A stretch of DNA of 64,000 nucleotides from Setophaga petechia. Its lineage: Eukaryota; Chordata; Aves; Passeriformes; Parulidae. The notes beneath the pieces are model-generated. The model saw nothing but the letters and a program-made list of their open reading frames with translations, did no database searches and was not told the origin of the DNA. The stretch is from positions 3,400,001 to 3,464,000 of the forward strand of contig JANCRA010000003.1 of the NCBI GenBank assembly GCA_024362935.1, read 5' to 3'. Positions 28,816 to 42,834 of this stretch are shown one piece after another; within the stretch, counting starts at the first letter, position 1, and each line of letters starts with the position of its first letter. The position numbers and the translations under genes are program-made.

Positions 28816-31800
28816 TACACTAGGCATACATTTTAAAATTACAAAATAACTTTTGATTTAATTCTCAAATAGCCTTAAATGTACAGTGCCCAACTTCTTA
28901 CATTTCACTTTTCTGTAAATAAGGTTAAACTTTATACACAAACACAGGGCCATTGGGGTATTATTTCCCATAAGTGTACAGAAACAGGTGCAAATTTGGG
29001 GAAGAAGGGGAAAAAATACTAATTATGTAAATATCAGCAAACTGGCTTTTACAAGTTGGTCAGATAGCAAAGTGCTCAGCCCATCACATCATCTCATCCT
29101 GACTCTGCATTTGAATCACCCCAGAGACACAGAGTGGCCAAAGCCTTTTGCACAGCAATCTTCACCAAATTGACCCTTGTGTGACACTCTCAACAAGATA
29201 TTGAGACCACACAGTTCAGTAAATTACAGGTTAAATGGGTGAAGAATTTATTATTTGGCAAGTATCAAACAAGGAGCAGTGGAAAATAGTAAAAGTTTAT
29301 TACTGGGATCTTTCTGGACACCAGTGGCCAGGCATCCTATTCAGTGCTTATCTCCAGGGTATGAAAGTCCTCATAAAATGACTGATAGAAGTGTCAAATG
29401 ACAGGAGGGTTAGAGGAATGTTAAACAGCACTGAGGACAGTCAGGATGCTGTGCTTGATGCTTGGGCACGTGCCATTAAAACATGTTTTAAATGGAAAAC
29501 ATGCATCCAGAGAAAAGCAATGAAAATTGTAACTCCAGCACGGGAGGGGGAAATGTCCCAGGCAAAGAACAGGTCTGAAAATGATCCAAAGGTCTTGGTA
29601 GATGTGCAATTCAGCATGAAATTGGCTTTGGCAAAAAGTCACCTGCTCCTTGGATACATAACAGTAAGAACTGGGCTTGCAGGCTGAGCAATGAGCAATA
29701 ATGAGGAATTAGCTGGAAACCCACCCGGCCACAATAATTGCTGCAGAAACTCACTGGGGACCTGGGAGGATGAAATCCAGGCCACCACAGCTTCATCCCT
29801 ACTGCTGCCAATGAGCTGGATTAAAGGGCAGCTAAAATATCCATGTATCTGCCATCACCAGACCTCCAAACTCAGTCTAGACAGAGGTTTAAGGAGCTGA
29901 ACTCATTTACTTTATCAAATGGAGGCACAGTGATGAGCTGATTATATGTGTAAGTGCCTTAGTGGGACTTTCTTAATACAGTGGGAAAGAAGACATAAGA
30001 AGATGCCACTTCAAGAAGCTGAAGCCAGGCTAATTTGACACTTCTTTAATGCCAAAAGCCTAATGGAGAAGCACAAAACAGAGTGAGTAATGTAGTGGAT
30101 GCTCAGCCTCTTCTAAATCAATACTGGATGCCTCCCTGGAGGGGATGATTTAGTTACACACAAGTTCATGGGTTCAGCAGAGGAGCAACTTAGTGAAGTG
30201 GAATGCCCTGTGTTACACAGATCAGACTTTTAAACCCCACTACATTTAAACTTATTATTTTAGATTTGGCTAATGATGAGTGCTCAGTTTTCGACATACA
30301 AAGTGTATCCATCTACAAACAGCTTCTGTTTCAAAGATCGGCTTCCAGTTTAATTCAATCTCTCACAGGGCTAGATTTCATTTCGATGGGATTTCATTTT
30401 CATTGCACATTAAACTTCCAGAAATTTGCAGACAGTTAATGTGCATTGATGGGTTGCTGAAGGAGTACACAAAGGGCTCCGAAGGCTGTATCAGATTCAA
30501 AAAAAAAGAATTTCTTTTCTGTGAGAGAAACTAAACAGCCCTGGATATGGAAATGGAAATTCCCTTTTCCTCATCACGGTGGGTCTCCAGCAGCAGTAAA
30601 GCAAAAAAGGATACAAAGGGGGAAGAGGGAATGGAAATAAGGCTTTGGAGCATCAATCCTGAAAGTGAGGAAGAAAATCTCTCTGTCAATATTCAGTCTG
30701 TGCAGTGCCTTCAGAAAGTGCCAGCAGCACACCACTGAAAAAATAACAGGGATGAATAACAGGGATGCTTGTCCTGCAGGTACAGGAAAAAAAGCAACCT
30801 TGGAAGGTCTTCCAGGTAACTGGCAAGCTGTGCCTATCCCAAATTGATGGTTTAAAATACTACCTAAAACAGTATTTTATCTGAATATTACCTAGCTACC
30901 TAAATACTAAAAGAGATTCTCTCTCAGCATCATTGCACTGAGTTGTATGCTCTTGGCACTGAAAACCCACCTGGTGTCCTGGCAAATGCCCATTCTTGTC
31001 ACCCCTCCCAAACCAAAGCCCTTTCTGCTGCACTCTAGACCCGGGGGAGAATGGAGAGCTGGAGGTGATCTCCTTGCTGCCTGGAAGGGAGGGAAACTGC
31101 AGATCACAGCAGAAGGAAGCAGCATGAGAACAAGTGGGTCTCTATTGTGACCCTTGTTATTACAGCCACAGAAAAGAGCAATAAAAACATGTTAAGGATA
31201 TCCAAATTGTAACCTATTAAATTACTGTGATGGATTACTGTCAAGGTGATGTACTCAACAGGGTACACTGTGCTTCAGCTAAAGGTAGAAACCTTATTTT
31301 CATCCTCTAATCCCTCCACCCACTTCTCCTATTATCACCAGGATGGATACCCCCTCAAGGAAAAAAAGGTTCCCATGTGCAACTAGTTATATATGCTTAA
31401 TAATTTGCACTTATTAAAGATAAAAAAGGATCAGAATTATAGGCTTAGCAAGGATTAGCAAGCCATAAGTGCATATTTCTGCAACTACTACACTTTTTAT
31501 AGCCCTGTCACACTCTGAGATAGAGTTGTATCATTATATAGAGTTATATAACCATAAAGAGTTATATCACTGGAAGCATTACAGCATTGTCCCAGACAGA
31601 CTTGATTATCAGAGTCTGGCTCTAGCAAGTGAAAAGGGAAAAGAAAAAAAAAAAAAGGCAACTTCAGGATCCTGCTGTGCCATTTCCTGATCCCATCTGT
31701 TAACAGCACACCATCCTGAGTTGTAGGGGGCTCATTAACACAACTTTGCATCCTGATTCTACATCCCATTATTATTCACTAGAACTTCCCCATCACTGCA

Positions 31801-32732
31801 GATGTGACAAGCCTGATGTTTCACTCCACAGAGACTCCAGATAACTAGTGAGAATCCCAGCCAACAAAAAAGTCTAAGTTTATAGACAGGCCAATTTTTT
31901 TCTTCACTGATGATAACAAAGGGAATAAAACCATTGCTCAACTAGTGGAAACTCCCCTATTAGCCAAAATTGCTGGTCTTTTTTTTCTTCTATACTTAAA
32001 CTTTTTGTTCCATAGACTCTACAGCACTCCTGGCTTCAAATGGAGTTAAAATGTTAAGTGGCCCCATTCACCCTTCTAATAGTTAGGGCCCAGAAAAATG
32101 GCTTAATTTTTTTCCTGACAAATAAACAGAAGATTATTGCCACTGTGTGTCTTTGGAGGAATTGAAAGTCTTCAGATGTTTTTAAAAGGCCATTGGGTAA
32201 AGACAGAATAAAAGCTCAGCAAGCTGATAAAAGCATCCAACTGTGACCTGACAATGGTACAAACATTAAAAAAAAAAGATCCTTTGGGTTTTATTCACTT
32301 AAAGAAAATACATAATAGGATCTTTCATATGCTTGTAATGGCCTTCCACCTCTGCTGAGCAGAGACCTGGGGATCTGGCCCTCTGCCACCACAGGTGGGA
32401 CCTGCTGCTTGCTGCTGAATCCACATCAGACAAACACTCCCATTAGCAAAGAGGAGCAGGAGAAGGAAATGAGAGATCAGACAAGCACAGCTCAGCTCCT
32501 TAACCAGAAAATAAAGCACTGGCCCAGTGACCACCAAGGGCAGCCGTCACCTCCTGCCCCACCACGAATTCTCACTCCTCTTCTTCTTCCACACTGCCCC
32601 CATGCCCAGCTCATCAGCCACTGGCTCAGGAGCAGGGGCACTAAAAATCCAAACCCAAACAAATGGAGGGGGTTCTCTCTACCCTCCAGACCTCCAAGCT
32701 GACAGTGGCACCTTCACCCAGGAGGGAACACA

Positions 32733-32780
32733 TCAACCAGGAGGCTGATCCTTCCTTCAACCAGGAGGCTGATCCTTCCT
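32733..32780. repeat. Perfect 24-bp tandem duplication
   Basis: Two identical adjacent units beginning tcaaccaggaggctgatcct. It is in intron 4 with a length divisible by three, so the overlapping spurious ORF shows an eight-residue repeat. No support for coding. Confidence 0.9.
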
Positions 32781-33210
32781 TCCATCATCAGTTTTGCTGC
32801 TTCCGCTGGAGTTGCTGGGGGGTTTTGACACTTTTGACTGGTTAGACACTTTTTGAAGTAATTTTCCATTTACAAGGAATGGCTTTACAGCAGGTTTTGG
32901 TCACTATTACAGTCCCATACATCATAGGTCTCCTACGCATGACCCAGCAATAACAGATTGGAGCACAAGTAACAAGAAAAGTCAGTCCAATCTTCAATCA
33001 ACTGCCTGTACCCTCTCAGAAAACAAGGGGTTTGAACTCTGTCACAGTATTTTATGAGAGGAAGGTGGCTTTTAAATATCCCTTTTCTCAAGTCTTCCTT
33101 ACAGTCCAGTAAGTTTCAACAGCTTTCTGGTCTGCAGCAAATTCACAGCCCCCTGGCTGAGCCCGGGAAAAATTTTCATTACTTTTACTCCCTCTGGCAA
33201 GCAAAGATCC

Positions 33211-33248
33211 TTCCTCCTCCCTTCTTCCTCCTCCTCCTCCCCCTCCTT
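33211..33248. repeat. CTC/CCT-rich polypyrimidine tract
   Basis: About 38 bases of tcc/ctc units on the plus strand (gag/gga on the gene strand), interrupted once by cttctt. It is purine-rich in KCNH5 sense and distant from any exon. Confidence 0.75.
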
Positions 33249-36200
33249 TCAGCATTAACAGAGCAAGTGGTGAGTACACAGGTAAGCAGAGACACACCAT
33301 CTGTCACAGTGTCCCAGACCTCTCTGACTCCCTCTGCTCGCACGGGGCTTGTCCCCGTGAAGTCAACTGCATTTTTTGCACTCAACAGACACATTTTTTA
33401 ACCCACATCAGGAAAAAAAAAAAAATCCGACCTCGCCCTGGCAATGTGCTCTGTAGTAAGACAACTGTTACATTTGTGTGTCCTGTTTTCCAAACCCAAC
33501 AAGCTGCTTGACACTTTTGGGCAGATCTGCATCCTCAGCACCACTCTCTGTCCCCCAAACCTGCTGTTCCCTGGCAAGGGCTCCACGAGATGCCAATCCC
33601 ACTGCAAGCAGGTCTGGCCAACCCCAGCAGGTATTTCCAGAAGTGGGGACACACAGACACTCTGCAGTGTAGATACAAGCAGTGGCATGATTTCAATACC
33701 TCACATGGCATGATTTACTGAAGCTTCACAACAAAGCAACACACCTTTGAACAGCACAGAACGTTTTGGTATGGAGAGATTATTGCATAACGGCATCAAT
33801 ATTTTATTCCTGCTGAATTTTTCATCTCAAATTTACTGCTCCCATAAGTAACACACAGTAACTTATCTGCAGCATAGTTACTTATGTATTATGTATTGCA
33901 TGGTCCTGGCAGAATTTCTTAAGAAATATCCTTCTTTTAAAAAGGAAAAAAAAAATAGCCTTTTCAATGGCAAATCCCAGCACTCAACAGCAGCATTTTA
34001 TTGAAACCCTTTCCCACAAGACTTAAAAAATTCTCTGCTAAATTTTAACGTGTATGTTTACCAACCTCATAATTCAAAAAGGAAGTGGCCTGGCAGCTTC
34101 TAAGCACATTGTAATGTTATCTGCAGGGACAATGAATTATGTATCTCTCATAGCACCATGTCTGACACAAAACCACTATGATCCCAGTGCCGTGGGATCC
34201 CAGAGACCCACACAGCTGAGACACACAGGGGGATTCAACAGTGCTGTTTTCCCACCCCTACAGTAAAGTGCTGCAAATATTTGAATATGTTTTCCTTATA
34301 TCAAGGATGCAAAAGACAAGCTTTAATTTATACAGAAGCAGAAGAAAAATAGGGTCACTGGTTTGTGATGATGAGGTTTGTTGGAGGAATGCATTTCAAT
34401 GCAGATCAATGCATTTCAATGCTCTAACCAAAGCAGATTTTTAAGGCTCCAATTCTGTGCTTTAAAGAAATGTGGGAAATGTGGCTGCACTCCCTCTGCA
34501 ATGTTCTGGTTGAGTTTTGGGGGTTTCAGAGCATAACTTTGACAGAAATAAGGGCTCTTTAGACACAGAGTCAAGCCTCCTTGGCTTCTGAGAGCAGTAT
34601 TTTGTGATGTCCATCATTAATACCTGGCATTTTAATTAATGGCGCTCTCCAGTGCAGAGCAGCAGCACACAAGTCATGCATTTCACTGCTACTGCTCTTT
34701 CCCATAGGAACATATATTCCTGTTCTGGATGCCACATGGGTTCTGCTCCTCCTCAGCCACAAGATGAGGAGGGGAAGAGCTCAGCCCCTGGAGCACATCC
34801 CTGCCTCCCCAGGGAAGGCAGCAGAGGCTGAATCCCCCAGGCTGAGAATCCAAAGGAGGCAACATTCGTCATTTCTGCATTTGAGAGCCACCTTCAGTAT
34901 GTTCTCTCTGTGCTGCTGCAGTCAGTGCAACTCAGTCCTGTGGGCAGTGGGGCAGAGCTGGGAAAAAGGGGGGATCTGGGAGCTGTTCCATGTGAGATTC
35001 ATCTTGGTTCCCCCAGAAAGCATCAAATAGGGAACCTTACAAGAGGATTCTTGCAAAGGCTGGCTTTTTCCTCGATGAGCTCACACTATGTATTACATAC
35101 ACTGCAGCAAGGAGCCAGTCCCATGCCTTCAGATACCTATAAAGTCCTTTTAATTAACTGAAATTTACCCTAAAAAACTCTGATTCTTTCCAGGCAGAAG
35201 AATTCCACATTATGGAGCTGAAAGTGAAATAAAGAACATTTGCAGGTTGCTAGCCAAATTGTAGAGGCAATAAAGTTTATGATGGCTGAGAAGGTATTCC
35301 TATATCAGGATCTTATAATTTTATGGATAATACTCTCTAGACAAAAAAAACCCTGTCTTATTTAGTGTTAGCTCGGAGGGGAGCCTTTCATTTTAAGTCT
35401 GCTTTTATAAACTGACTTCTCAGTTATCCAAACACTTGCAATAAGTGCTATCTAGATATTAAGAAGCTGTTTGCAGTCAAATGACACCAACTTTTTATCC
35501 TAAAGAAGATGGCTTAGAGCACACCAGCTCCAAGTGAGGTATCAAACCTTCTTCAAGCATGAAGGGAAAAACACAGTAAAGAATTAATCATCAGGAGGCG
35601 CCTTCCAAGAGATGTGGATAGTGTCCTTCTTTATGCAAGCATGCATTGTTTCACCCAGAGCAATGCACATGTAAACCTGACACAAGACACGTGTTTTGTA
35701 ACTAAAGCAGAGGATGATGCTGTCAGATCCTCTGTACCTTTCCTCACAAATTTCTCCTGCAAGGCTGCAGGCCTGGCCAGGAGCTGTTCAGTGACAAGAG
35801 CATTCCAACAAAATCCTGCCCTGCAGCTGATAAGTAACAAGCACAATGCCCACTGCCATGCAGTCATCACTCCTCAGCAGTAATAAATGACTCAAGCAGG
35901 ATGTCTCACATTTCACCTCCAAGAGGGAGAATGGGAAGAAATATCAGCATCTCATCACAATGAGCTGGAATTATTTTTTTCCTGAAAAGATGACACCTGT
36001 CCCGTAACAGAAAGATCTCCCAAAACAGCACAGCATTCAAACCACTCAAAACTGTGTAATTTTTAGAAAGTGCCTGCTGTAGTGATGAAGAAGTGAATTA
36101 CAAAGAAAAATGAAGACTTGTGACTGTAGAAAAGTATTGGTAGGGAATTTCCACTCATGGTGATTTAACCTTTTTTTTCCTAAATAATTTAGGAGAGTGG

Positions 36201-36338
36201 CATTGAAACTCTGACAGGTCACAAAACATTTCCTCAGTTCAAGACACAAATCACAGACATGATACGTCCTTGGGACAGATCCAAGCTCAAACATTTCCTT
36301 CTATCCTTCACAAAAATAATAATGTATTTCATATTTAC

Positions 36339-36467
36339 CTTTTGTTGAATCATCTTCGATCGGTTGCTTGAATAAAGTGATATCCTTAAAAGTGCACAAG
36401 AACAAAACCACTTTTTCATGTTCATTTCTTATAGGTGCAATTTGCATGTAGAACCAAACTGGGGTTC
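36339..36467 (-). CDS. KCNH5: KCNH5 exon 4: end of PAS domain, residues 102-144
   Basis: A 129-nt exon with a CTCCAG acceptor and a GTAAAT donor. It encodes (R)[18 protein letters not shown], then [24 protein letters not shown]. This completes the PAS beta sheet ([13 protein letters not shown] and VVLFLCTF strands) and begins the linker with the PIEDDS sequence. WFYMQ and EHEKVV are KCNH5-type residues, where KCNH1 has WFFVK and EQDKVV. Phase 1 at its 3' end matches exon 5, whose first two bases complete Gly145. Confidence 0.97.
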
Positions 36468-38029
36468 CTGGAGCAGAGAAAAAAAGTGACATTGGAATGT
36501 GGTGTAGCACAAACTACCCCCAACCCATAACATTTACACATTATTAAAACACACACATAGTTTAGCTGTGTGTCTCAATATTTCCACATCTTCCAGAGTT
36601 TTTAATTTTACTTCCTCCAAGGAAAACAACATATTCCCATTTTTACAGCTTCAATAATCTAACTAGATGATAAACAGAGACAGAAGGCGATATAAAAATT
36701 TATTCTGAAATAAAATACATTGTTCTTCCCCTCTTGCTCTTGTTTTTTCCCAGTATGTTGCACAAACTTAGGTCTGAAATGTAAAAAGGTGAGAAAAATC
36801 AGGTGGATGGCATCTTTGATTCCCTCTTTACATAATATGGAGCTATCAAATCCAAAAATGATGGAATATACTGTTAATTGCTCCAAATTTTATATAACTA
36901 CATTATTTAAGAGGATCTGAGTTGGACTCTCAATGTCCTACCAGGAAAAATCAGATTTGATTTTTTTTTTTGTGTGTTTCAGGTCACACCTCCACATCCT
37001 CACTGCCCTGCCCAGCACAGCACTCTCCCAGCACAGTTATCTCTACTTAACTTCTGAAATGAAACCAAGTGTTTTTCAAATTCTACCACCCACCAAATAA
37101 AGAGCCAAAAAGAGCCCTTGGTTTTAGAATGGCCAGCTTGGCTTTTGGTAAATCCCCCCTGTTTGCAGAGAGCTCCTGCAGGTGCTCAGGAGCTGAAGCT
37201 TCCACGCTGACACACACATGGCAGTGCCCTACACACATGCAGGGGTGAAATCCCAGAACAATGGAGCAATTTTCTTAGAAAACCCTGTTCCCCTGCAGGG
37301 CTGGGAATGTCAGATGTTCTCCATCCAGCAGAGCTCCATGTCCCTCCCTCCCAAACGAGCACCTACGCTCGCTGCACCATAAATGCCTTCACAGCCAGAT
37401 AATCACCTCTGGGATTTGATGTGCTTTCAGCCAGTTGACAGAATGGCTTTTCTCCTGAGCTGCCTGAGAGCTGACACATTGACACAAGCCTCTTGCCCAC
37501 TGTTATCCCCCATGGGCACTGCTGGCCCCCCCAAATCTCCTCTGATGCACCAGGCCCGGGAGCTGTGCCAGGAGCAGCAGCACAGGTCCCAGAGGGCAGA
37601 GAAAACCATTTGGGATAGGATTACTGTGGGGTAGGTTAAAACCCACAAAGGTTTAATTGAAATTCAACCCAGATTAAACCAGTAACTCACTACCAGTAAA
37701 CTGGAGAAGTGGGAGAGATGTGGGACTGCTTTTTGTGATAATTCCAAAGCTATTATGCTGATTACTTGATTATCTTAATTCCCAGTTGCTAACCCAAGAC
37801 AAAAGACTTTTCATAACTACTAAAACAGAGTGCTGCAGCTTTCTGGAGAAGTAGTTTGCACTCATACCTGGGAATCCATTGGTACCCTTGGAGATAAAAG
37901 CAAGTAGGCAAAACACCCTGCACAAGGGTGCTGACAAAAATCAAAGACAGAGGCAAGGTGGCTACTGCTGTAGAAGCAGCAAAATGAGAAAAAGCAGTAA
38001 AGATGTTTCCTGAGTATTACCATATAGAT

Positions 38030-38079
38030 ATTCATATATAGAGATAGAGAGAGAGGCATGCATATACATGTGTGTATAT

Positions 38080-38140
<61 letters not shown>

Positions 38141-38172
38141 CTTATGTGTGTATATATATATATGTATATGCA
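38030..38172. repeat. (TA)n / (CATA)n microsatellite
   Basis: Roughly 140 bases of TA dinucleotides with CATA, TTTA and TGTG interruptions, preceded by a gagagag run near 38040. Highly AT-rich, likely length-variable and prone to replication slippage. Confidence 0.92.
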
Positions 38173-39761
38173 GGCATGCCTAATGTGGTTGGTGAATAGC
38201 TGTGTGGGCAGAGGTAAGGACTATAAAATAAGGGAATGCAGCAAAGCAGAAGAGAGTTGCAGCAAGCTTTCAAATCTTGAAGCTGGAATCTACAAGCTGG
38301 GTTAGAACACCAAGGGGAGTGTTGAAGGCAGCAGTCAAGCAGATGCTGTCAGAGAACATCAGCCCTTAAAGATCATCTCTAACACAGCAGAGAAGGATGG
38401 GAAAACAACCTGAAAACCTCAAAATCTCCCTCTGCCAGAAGAAAAAGGGAATGGGTAAAGGGAAAAAAAAAACCCAAACAAACAAAAATACCCCAACAGC
38501 AACAAAAAAACCCATATTGTACCACATTATCAAAAATACACAGCACAGCTGGACCTACAGTTTAAAAATGTGGGTGGGAGGGTGCTCTGAAGGCATTGCA
38601 AGCCTCACGTAGGTGATAAACACAAGCCTTTCCACACCTACACTCTGCAGAAGTACCAACAATCTTTATTTCCTTCTCTGCTCCAATTTTCAGCCTAGAG
38701 GAGTAACAGGCAGTGTCTTCCTAAGGACCATCTTCCACAAGGCTCAGAGAATGACAAATGGAAGGAAACCCTGAGCACAGCAGCTGCTGAGCCCAGAGTG
38801 AGCCTGTTAGCATCAGTGAGGGCTTGAGGTTCTGGGCTTCAGGTGATGGAGAAGAAAGCTGACAACAGATGTTATGGATGGGAAGTGACTCAAACCCAGA
38901 GAGGAATACTGAGTAATTTTCCATAAAGTCCTTCTGTAATCCTGCATAATTTATGGAAAGTGTAGGCTCAGAGATCTGGGCAAAGGTGAAGATTTTATTA
39001 AGGCAACTGCAGCTCAATAAATCTCTGCAGCATCATCAAGCTCCAGCAGACAATCCACAACCCAAAGCAAAAAGCATCTGCCTTGTTACAGCAAAGTCAC
39101 CAAAAGAAGACTTTTCTCTTTTTATACATAAATAAAATAGGAAAGAACAAAATTCAGGCCCATTCTAGAGCAAGAGCTAAGAGCAGCATTTACTAAGGGA
39201 AGCCAGGGTTGGGGAGAGCACAGGGTCTCTGGGAACCACTTTGGAATTCACATGGACACAGGGCATGGCAGTGCTGGGCACCACCACTGGCAAAGATACC
39301 CAACACGAGCCTGTCCCAGGAGATTCCCCTGATGTGATGGAGCATCCAGGTGACCTGGAATGCACAGAAAACAGGAAGAGAAGTAGAAGATCTGTGGAAC
39401 AGACACATCCATATGCTTAGGAACCAAAAAGACGTCATTTGGAGGGCTCCCCTGGGCACCTGCAGGAACAGCTGGACTTCAGAGCTGCTCTGGCTTCTCC
39501 CTTTAATTAACATGGTGACTAAAATGCCTTAATGCAGGCAGAACTGGAGAACTCTACAGGCATTTCCTGCTATTTTAGTGCCCACACAGGAAGATTGAGT
39601 CTAAAAAGGGAAATCAGAGATAAAGCATAAGAGGAGGTGTCCAGGACGCTCCCTTCAATGTCATGAAAGGTTTGGGTGAGTTTGCAGTGAAATGGGGAAG
39701 TCAGGCACAGGGAGTTCTTTCCTGAGGCACAACATTCCCTTTCCTCAGCCACAGCGTGCAG

Positions 39762-39931
39762 GGAAAAGCTCTGGCAATCCCATGTGAGCATCAAAGGCAA
39801 AGCTCTGGTAATCCCATGCCAGCATTAAAGGCAAAGCTCTGGCAATCCCATGTGAGCATCAAAGGCAAAGCTCTGGTAATCCCATGCCAGCATCAAAAGC
39901 AAAGCTCTGGCAATCCCATGTCAGCATCAAA
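39762..39931. repeat. 34-bp minisatellite, five copies in alternating pattern
   Basis: Five head-to-tail units of exactly 34 bases, starting at 39762, 39796, 39830, 39864 and 39898. The core is gcaaagctctgg followed by aatcccatg. Odd units read ctggcaatcc and even units ctggtaatcc, with a matching gtgag versus gccag difference in the first four. This shows duplication of a 68-bp dimer. The unit length is not a multiple of three, so the overlapping ORF changes frame at each copy. Confidence 0.95.
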
Positions 39932-40904
39932 GCCCACCCAGGGGAAGCATGGCCTCAGATTCTGGGCTCCAGGCAGGTGAACCAGGGCAAAAAATCCCCA
40001 GCCCCACACAGCACCTGCACCCTGTACTGAGAGCCAAACTGAGAACATCTCCACCTGGATTGGTCTTGGACTGCTCTTGGCCACCAACTCAGTCACCAGG
40101 ACTAATTCTGTGCAGAGCAGAGGAACCAGATTTTCTGGAGCACCTTTAATGTGAGTTTTCGCTTTCTATCCTGGGAAGATGGTCTGTGCTAGTGAAAAAG
40201 GCTGATCATTTCCACTGACAACAACAGGAATTACAACTAGCAGCTCAGCAGATGTGTCCACCATGCACAAGTCCAGCAGGAGGCCATAGAACAGCATGGG
40301 CTGTGCTCAGAATGTGCTCTAAGTCAACAAACCAGTACTGCCCTGGACAGAAAATGTGGCTGGAATGGCTCGTGGTTAAGACAAAATGAAGAAAATCTCC
40401 AGTTCGGGCAACTTCTTGCAAACCCAATGCCACCAAAAAGGAACACAGGCCCTGAATCTCATTGAGCCATGGAAGTCTCTGGTTTTCTAACTAATCCCTG
40501 GGCAATGTGCCAGCTTAGAGCTCTCCCCAGAGCTGGCACGTGTTGGTTTACACACACAGAGGCATCTCAACAGCACCAGGAGCAGCTACTCCACAACCAG
40601 GGCCTGGCTTCTCACTTGTGGAGACATGGGGGAGTTTCCTGAGGGATGTGGGGGAACCTCATTCAGCATTTTCTTTCACTTAACCCAATCAGTTTCCCTT
40701 CAGGGAAACAATCCTCAAAACTAAATATATTTTTGAAAGAAGGAGTCAGACTAGAGACAGCAGGGAACAACTACTATTCTTGGCAATCTGAATGCTTGGC
40801 CTGAAAAGAGAGATCTCTTCCTGAGTTGTGGCAACCAAAATGCCTGTTTCTTCTCCAAATCTTGCCCCAAATTTACTCCTGTGTCAAAATGAAAATTTCT
40901 TTCA

Positions 40905-41102
<198 letters not shown>

Positions 41103-42062
41103 CTAGACAAGCAACAACATTGTTACAGTCACCCAAAATAGCAAAAGCATTAAAGATGCTGTGAACTGTCATTTACCAAGGTTTAATTATGATTTACACT
41201 CCATTTAAATATTTAGAGTGTCACAAGGACACCTACAATAGCAAGTAACCATGACCACCTTCTTACTGCAAATAAATCCAACATAATGCTTCATTAAGTG
41301 CTTTACTGAGTATATCTTTAAGGATATAAGGTTAGAAAAAGAGCTGACAGCTTATGAAACCATTATCACCACAGCTGCAGGCCATGGCAGTATTCCTGTC
41401 AAAACAGGAAAACTGAACAAAACCTCTAAAATCTCCCAAATTTTGTTCAATCCTCCTGAAAATCCTTCTGGAGGAGGGATGTAAGCTACTACAGGTAAAG
41501 GCTCTTGGCTGAACCAATGGATGCAAATCTAATCTTGTCAAGATGCATCTGGGAAAATGAGATAATTGGAATTTTTTTACTAAATACCAATCCAAAGAGA
41601 GGTAGGATTTAAACAGTGAGGAGCAATGACTGCAATGTGTATCTATGTCTGCACTACTATCAAACAACCAAATTCATCCTCATTTTCCTTACTGTATACT
41701 GCATTTCTTTAATAGTTCAGTGGAAAATACTAAAAAGCTTTTGGAGACTCTTGCCTCTCCAGGCTGAGAATATAAAAATGTAATTTTAACTCTGCTATTT
41801 CTTGCCACTTAAGCATCTCATCTTTGCATTCTTTTCCAGGTCAGACCTCCAGCTGGTGTAAGCAAACCCAACCCCCTGACCTTGCTTTTGACAGCCTTTG
41901 AAAGGAAGCAGCCAGGCTTTTATTGTCATTCTCCCCTGGATTAAAAATAAGTGAAGGCTACTCTGTGCAAATTCCCAATTACAGGACTGAAAGAAAATGG
42001 AACATCAGATAAAAGCTTCCAGACACTTGGATGAATATATTTTTAATTGATCAGAATTTACC

Positions 42063-42076
42063 CACCCCCCCCCCCC
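42063..42076. repeat. Poly-C run
   Basis: About 13-14 consecutive C after a short accc lead. It is poly-G on the transcribed strand of KCNH5 and a likely site of length variation or sequencing error. Confidence 0.9.
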
Positions 42077-42389
42077 GATTCTCTTAGTTCACAAACAGTT
42101 TGAGCCTCAGCTGAAACCTACAACAGAAAACCCTGAGAATATGAAAGGGAAAAGCTATCAGTGCCTCTGTGGTTTCAGTGCAGCTTCTCTTATTGATCAA
42201 CAGACCTCCAAAGGTTCAATAAACATTTATTTTATGTCTACTGCCCTGAAAGAAACAATAAAACAACACAGTGGTTAGAGGCTCAGCAAGCATTAAAGTA
42301 TTCAATGAAGGCCAGACCATGAATCTTTTCCCTTCACAGCCAGCCCAGGGAAGCAATGGAGCTGCTCCCACAACAGGATGGTTCCTGGT

Positions 42390-42834
42390 TGTAGCATTCA
42401 CATTCTCTGAAAAAATCCCTTCTCCCAGGATTTTTCTCCTGGGAAGCTGAGAAGCCTCAGAGAAAAGGACAACAATTCTTATCTCATTTGCTTCTCCTCT
42501 GTTTTGCTCATGTGGAATGTGTTTGGAGATTGTTTACCCACAGGTGATTGTTTCAGTGGATTCTGCTGTGAGTTGTTTTGATTCTTTGGCCAATCAGGGC
42601 TAAGCTGTGTCAGGACTCTGGAAAGAGTCACGAGTTGGGTGACTCAATGCTAATTATTTTTAGCATTGAGTAAGTATCCTTTCTGTATTCTTTAGTATTG
42701 TATAGTATTCTTTCGTATTGTATAGTATTCTCTAATATAATATAGTATAATAAAGTAATAAATTAGCCAACTGATAACATGGAGTCAGATTCATCATTCC
42801 TGCCTTTGTCGGGACATTCTCAGCAAATACAACA
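42390..42834 (+). mobile_element. Solo LTR with perfect 6-bp target-site duplication
   Basis: It begins TGTAGCATTCACATTC and ends AAATACAACA, with TGT/ACA termini. The hexamer cctggt occurs immediately before (42384-42389) and immediately after (42835-42840), a perfect 6-base duplication as made by alpha- and beta-like retroviral integrases. Inside are a CCAAT motif (ggccaatcagg), repeated TATAGTATTC units near 42695-42740, and polyadenylation-like ataataaagtaataaa near 42746. The order gives plus-strand orientation, antisense to KCNH5. No internal viral genes remain, so it is a solo LTR of 445 bp formed by recombination between the two LTRs of a provirus. Confidence 0.92.

Noticed and set aside
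39762..39931. CRISPR-like regular array
   Set aside because: Units are contiguous 34-mers without unique spacers, in vertebrate intronic DNA; it is a minisatellite.
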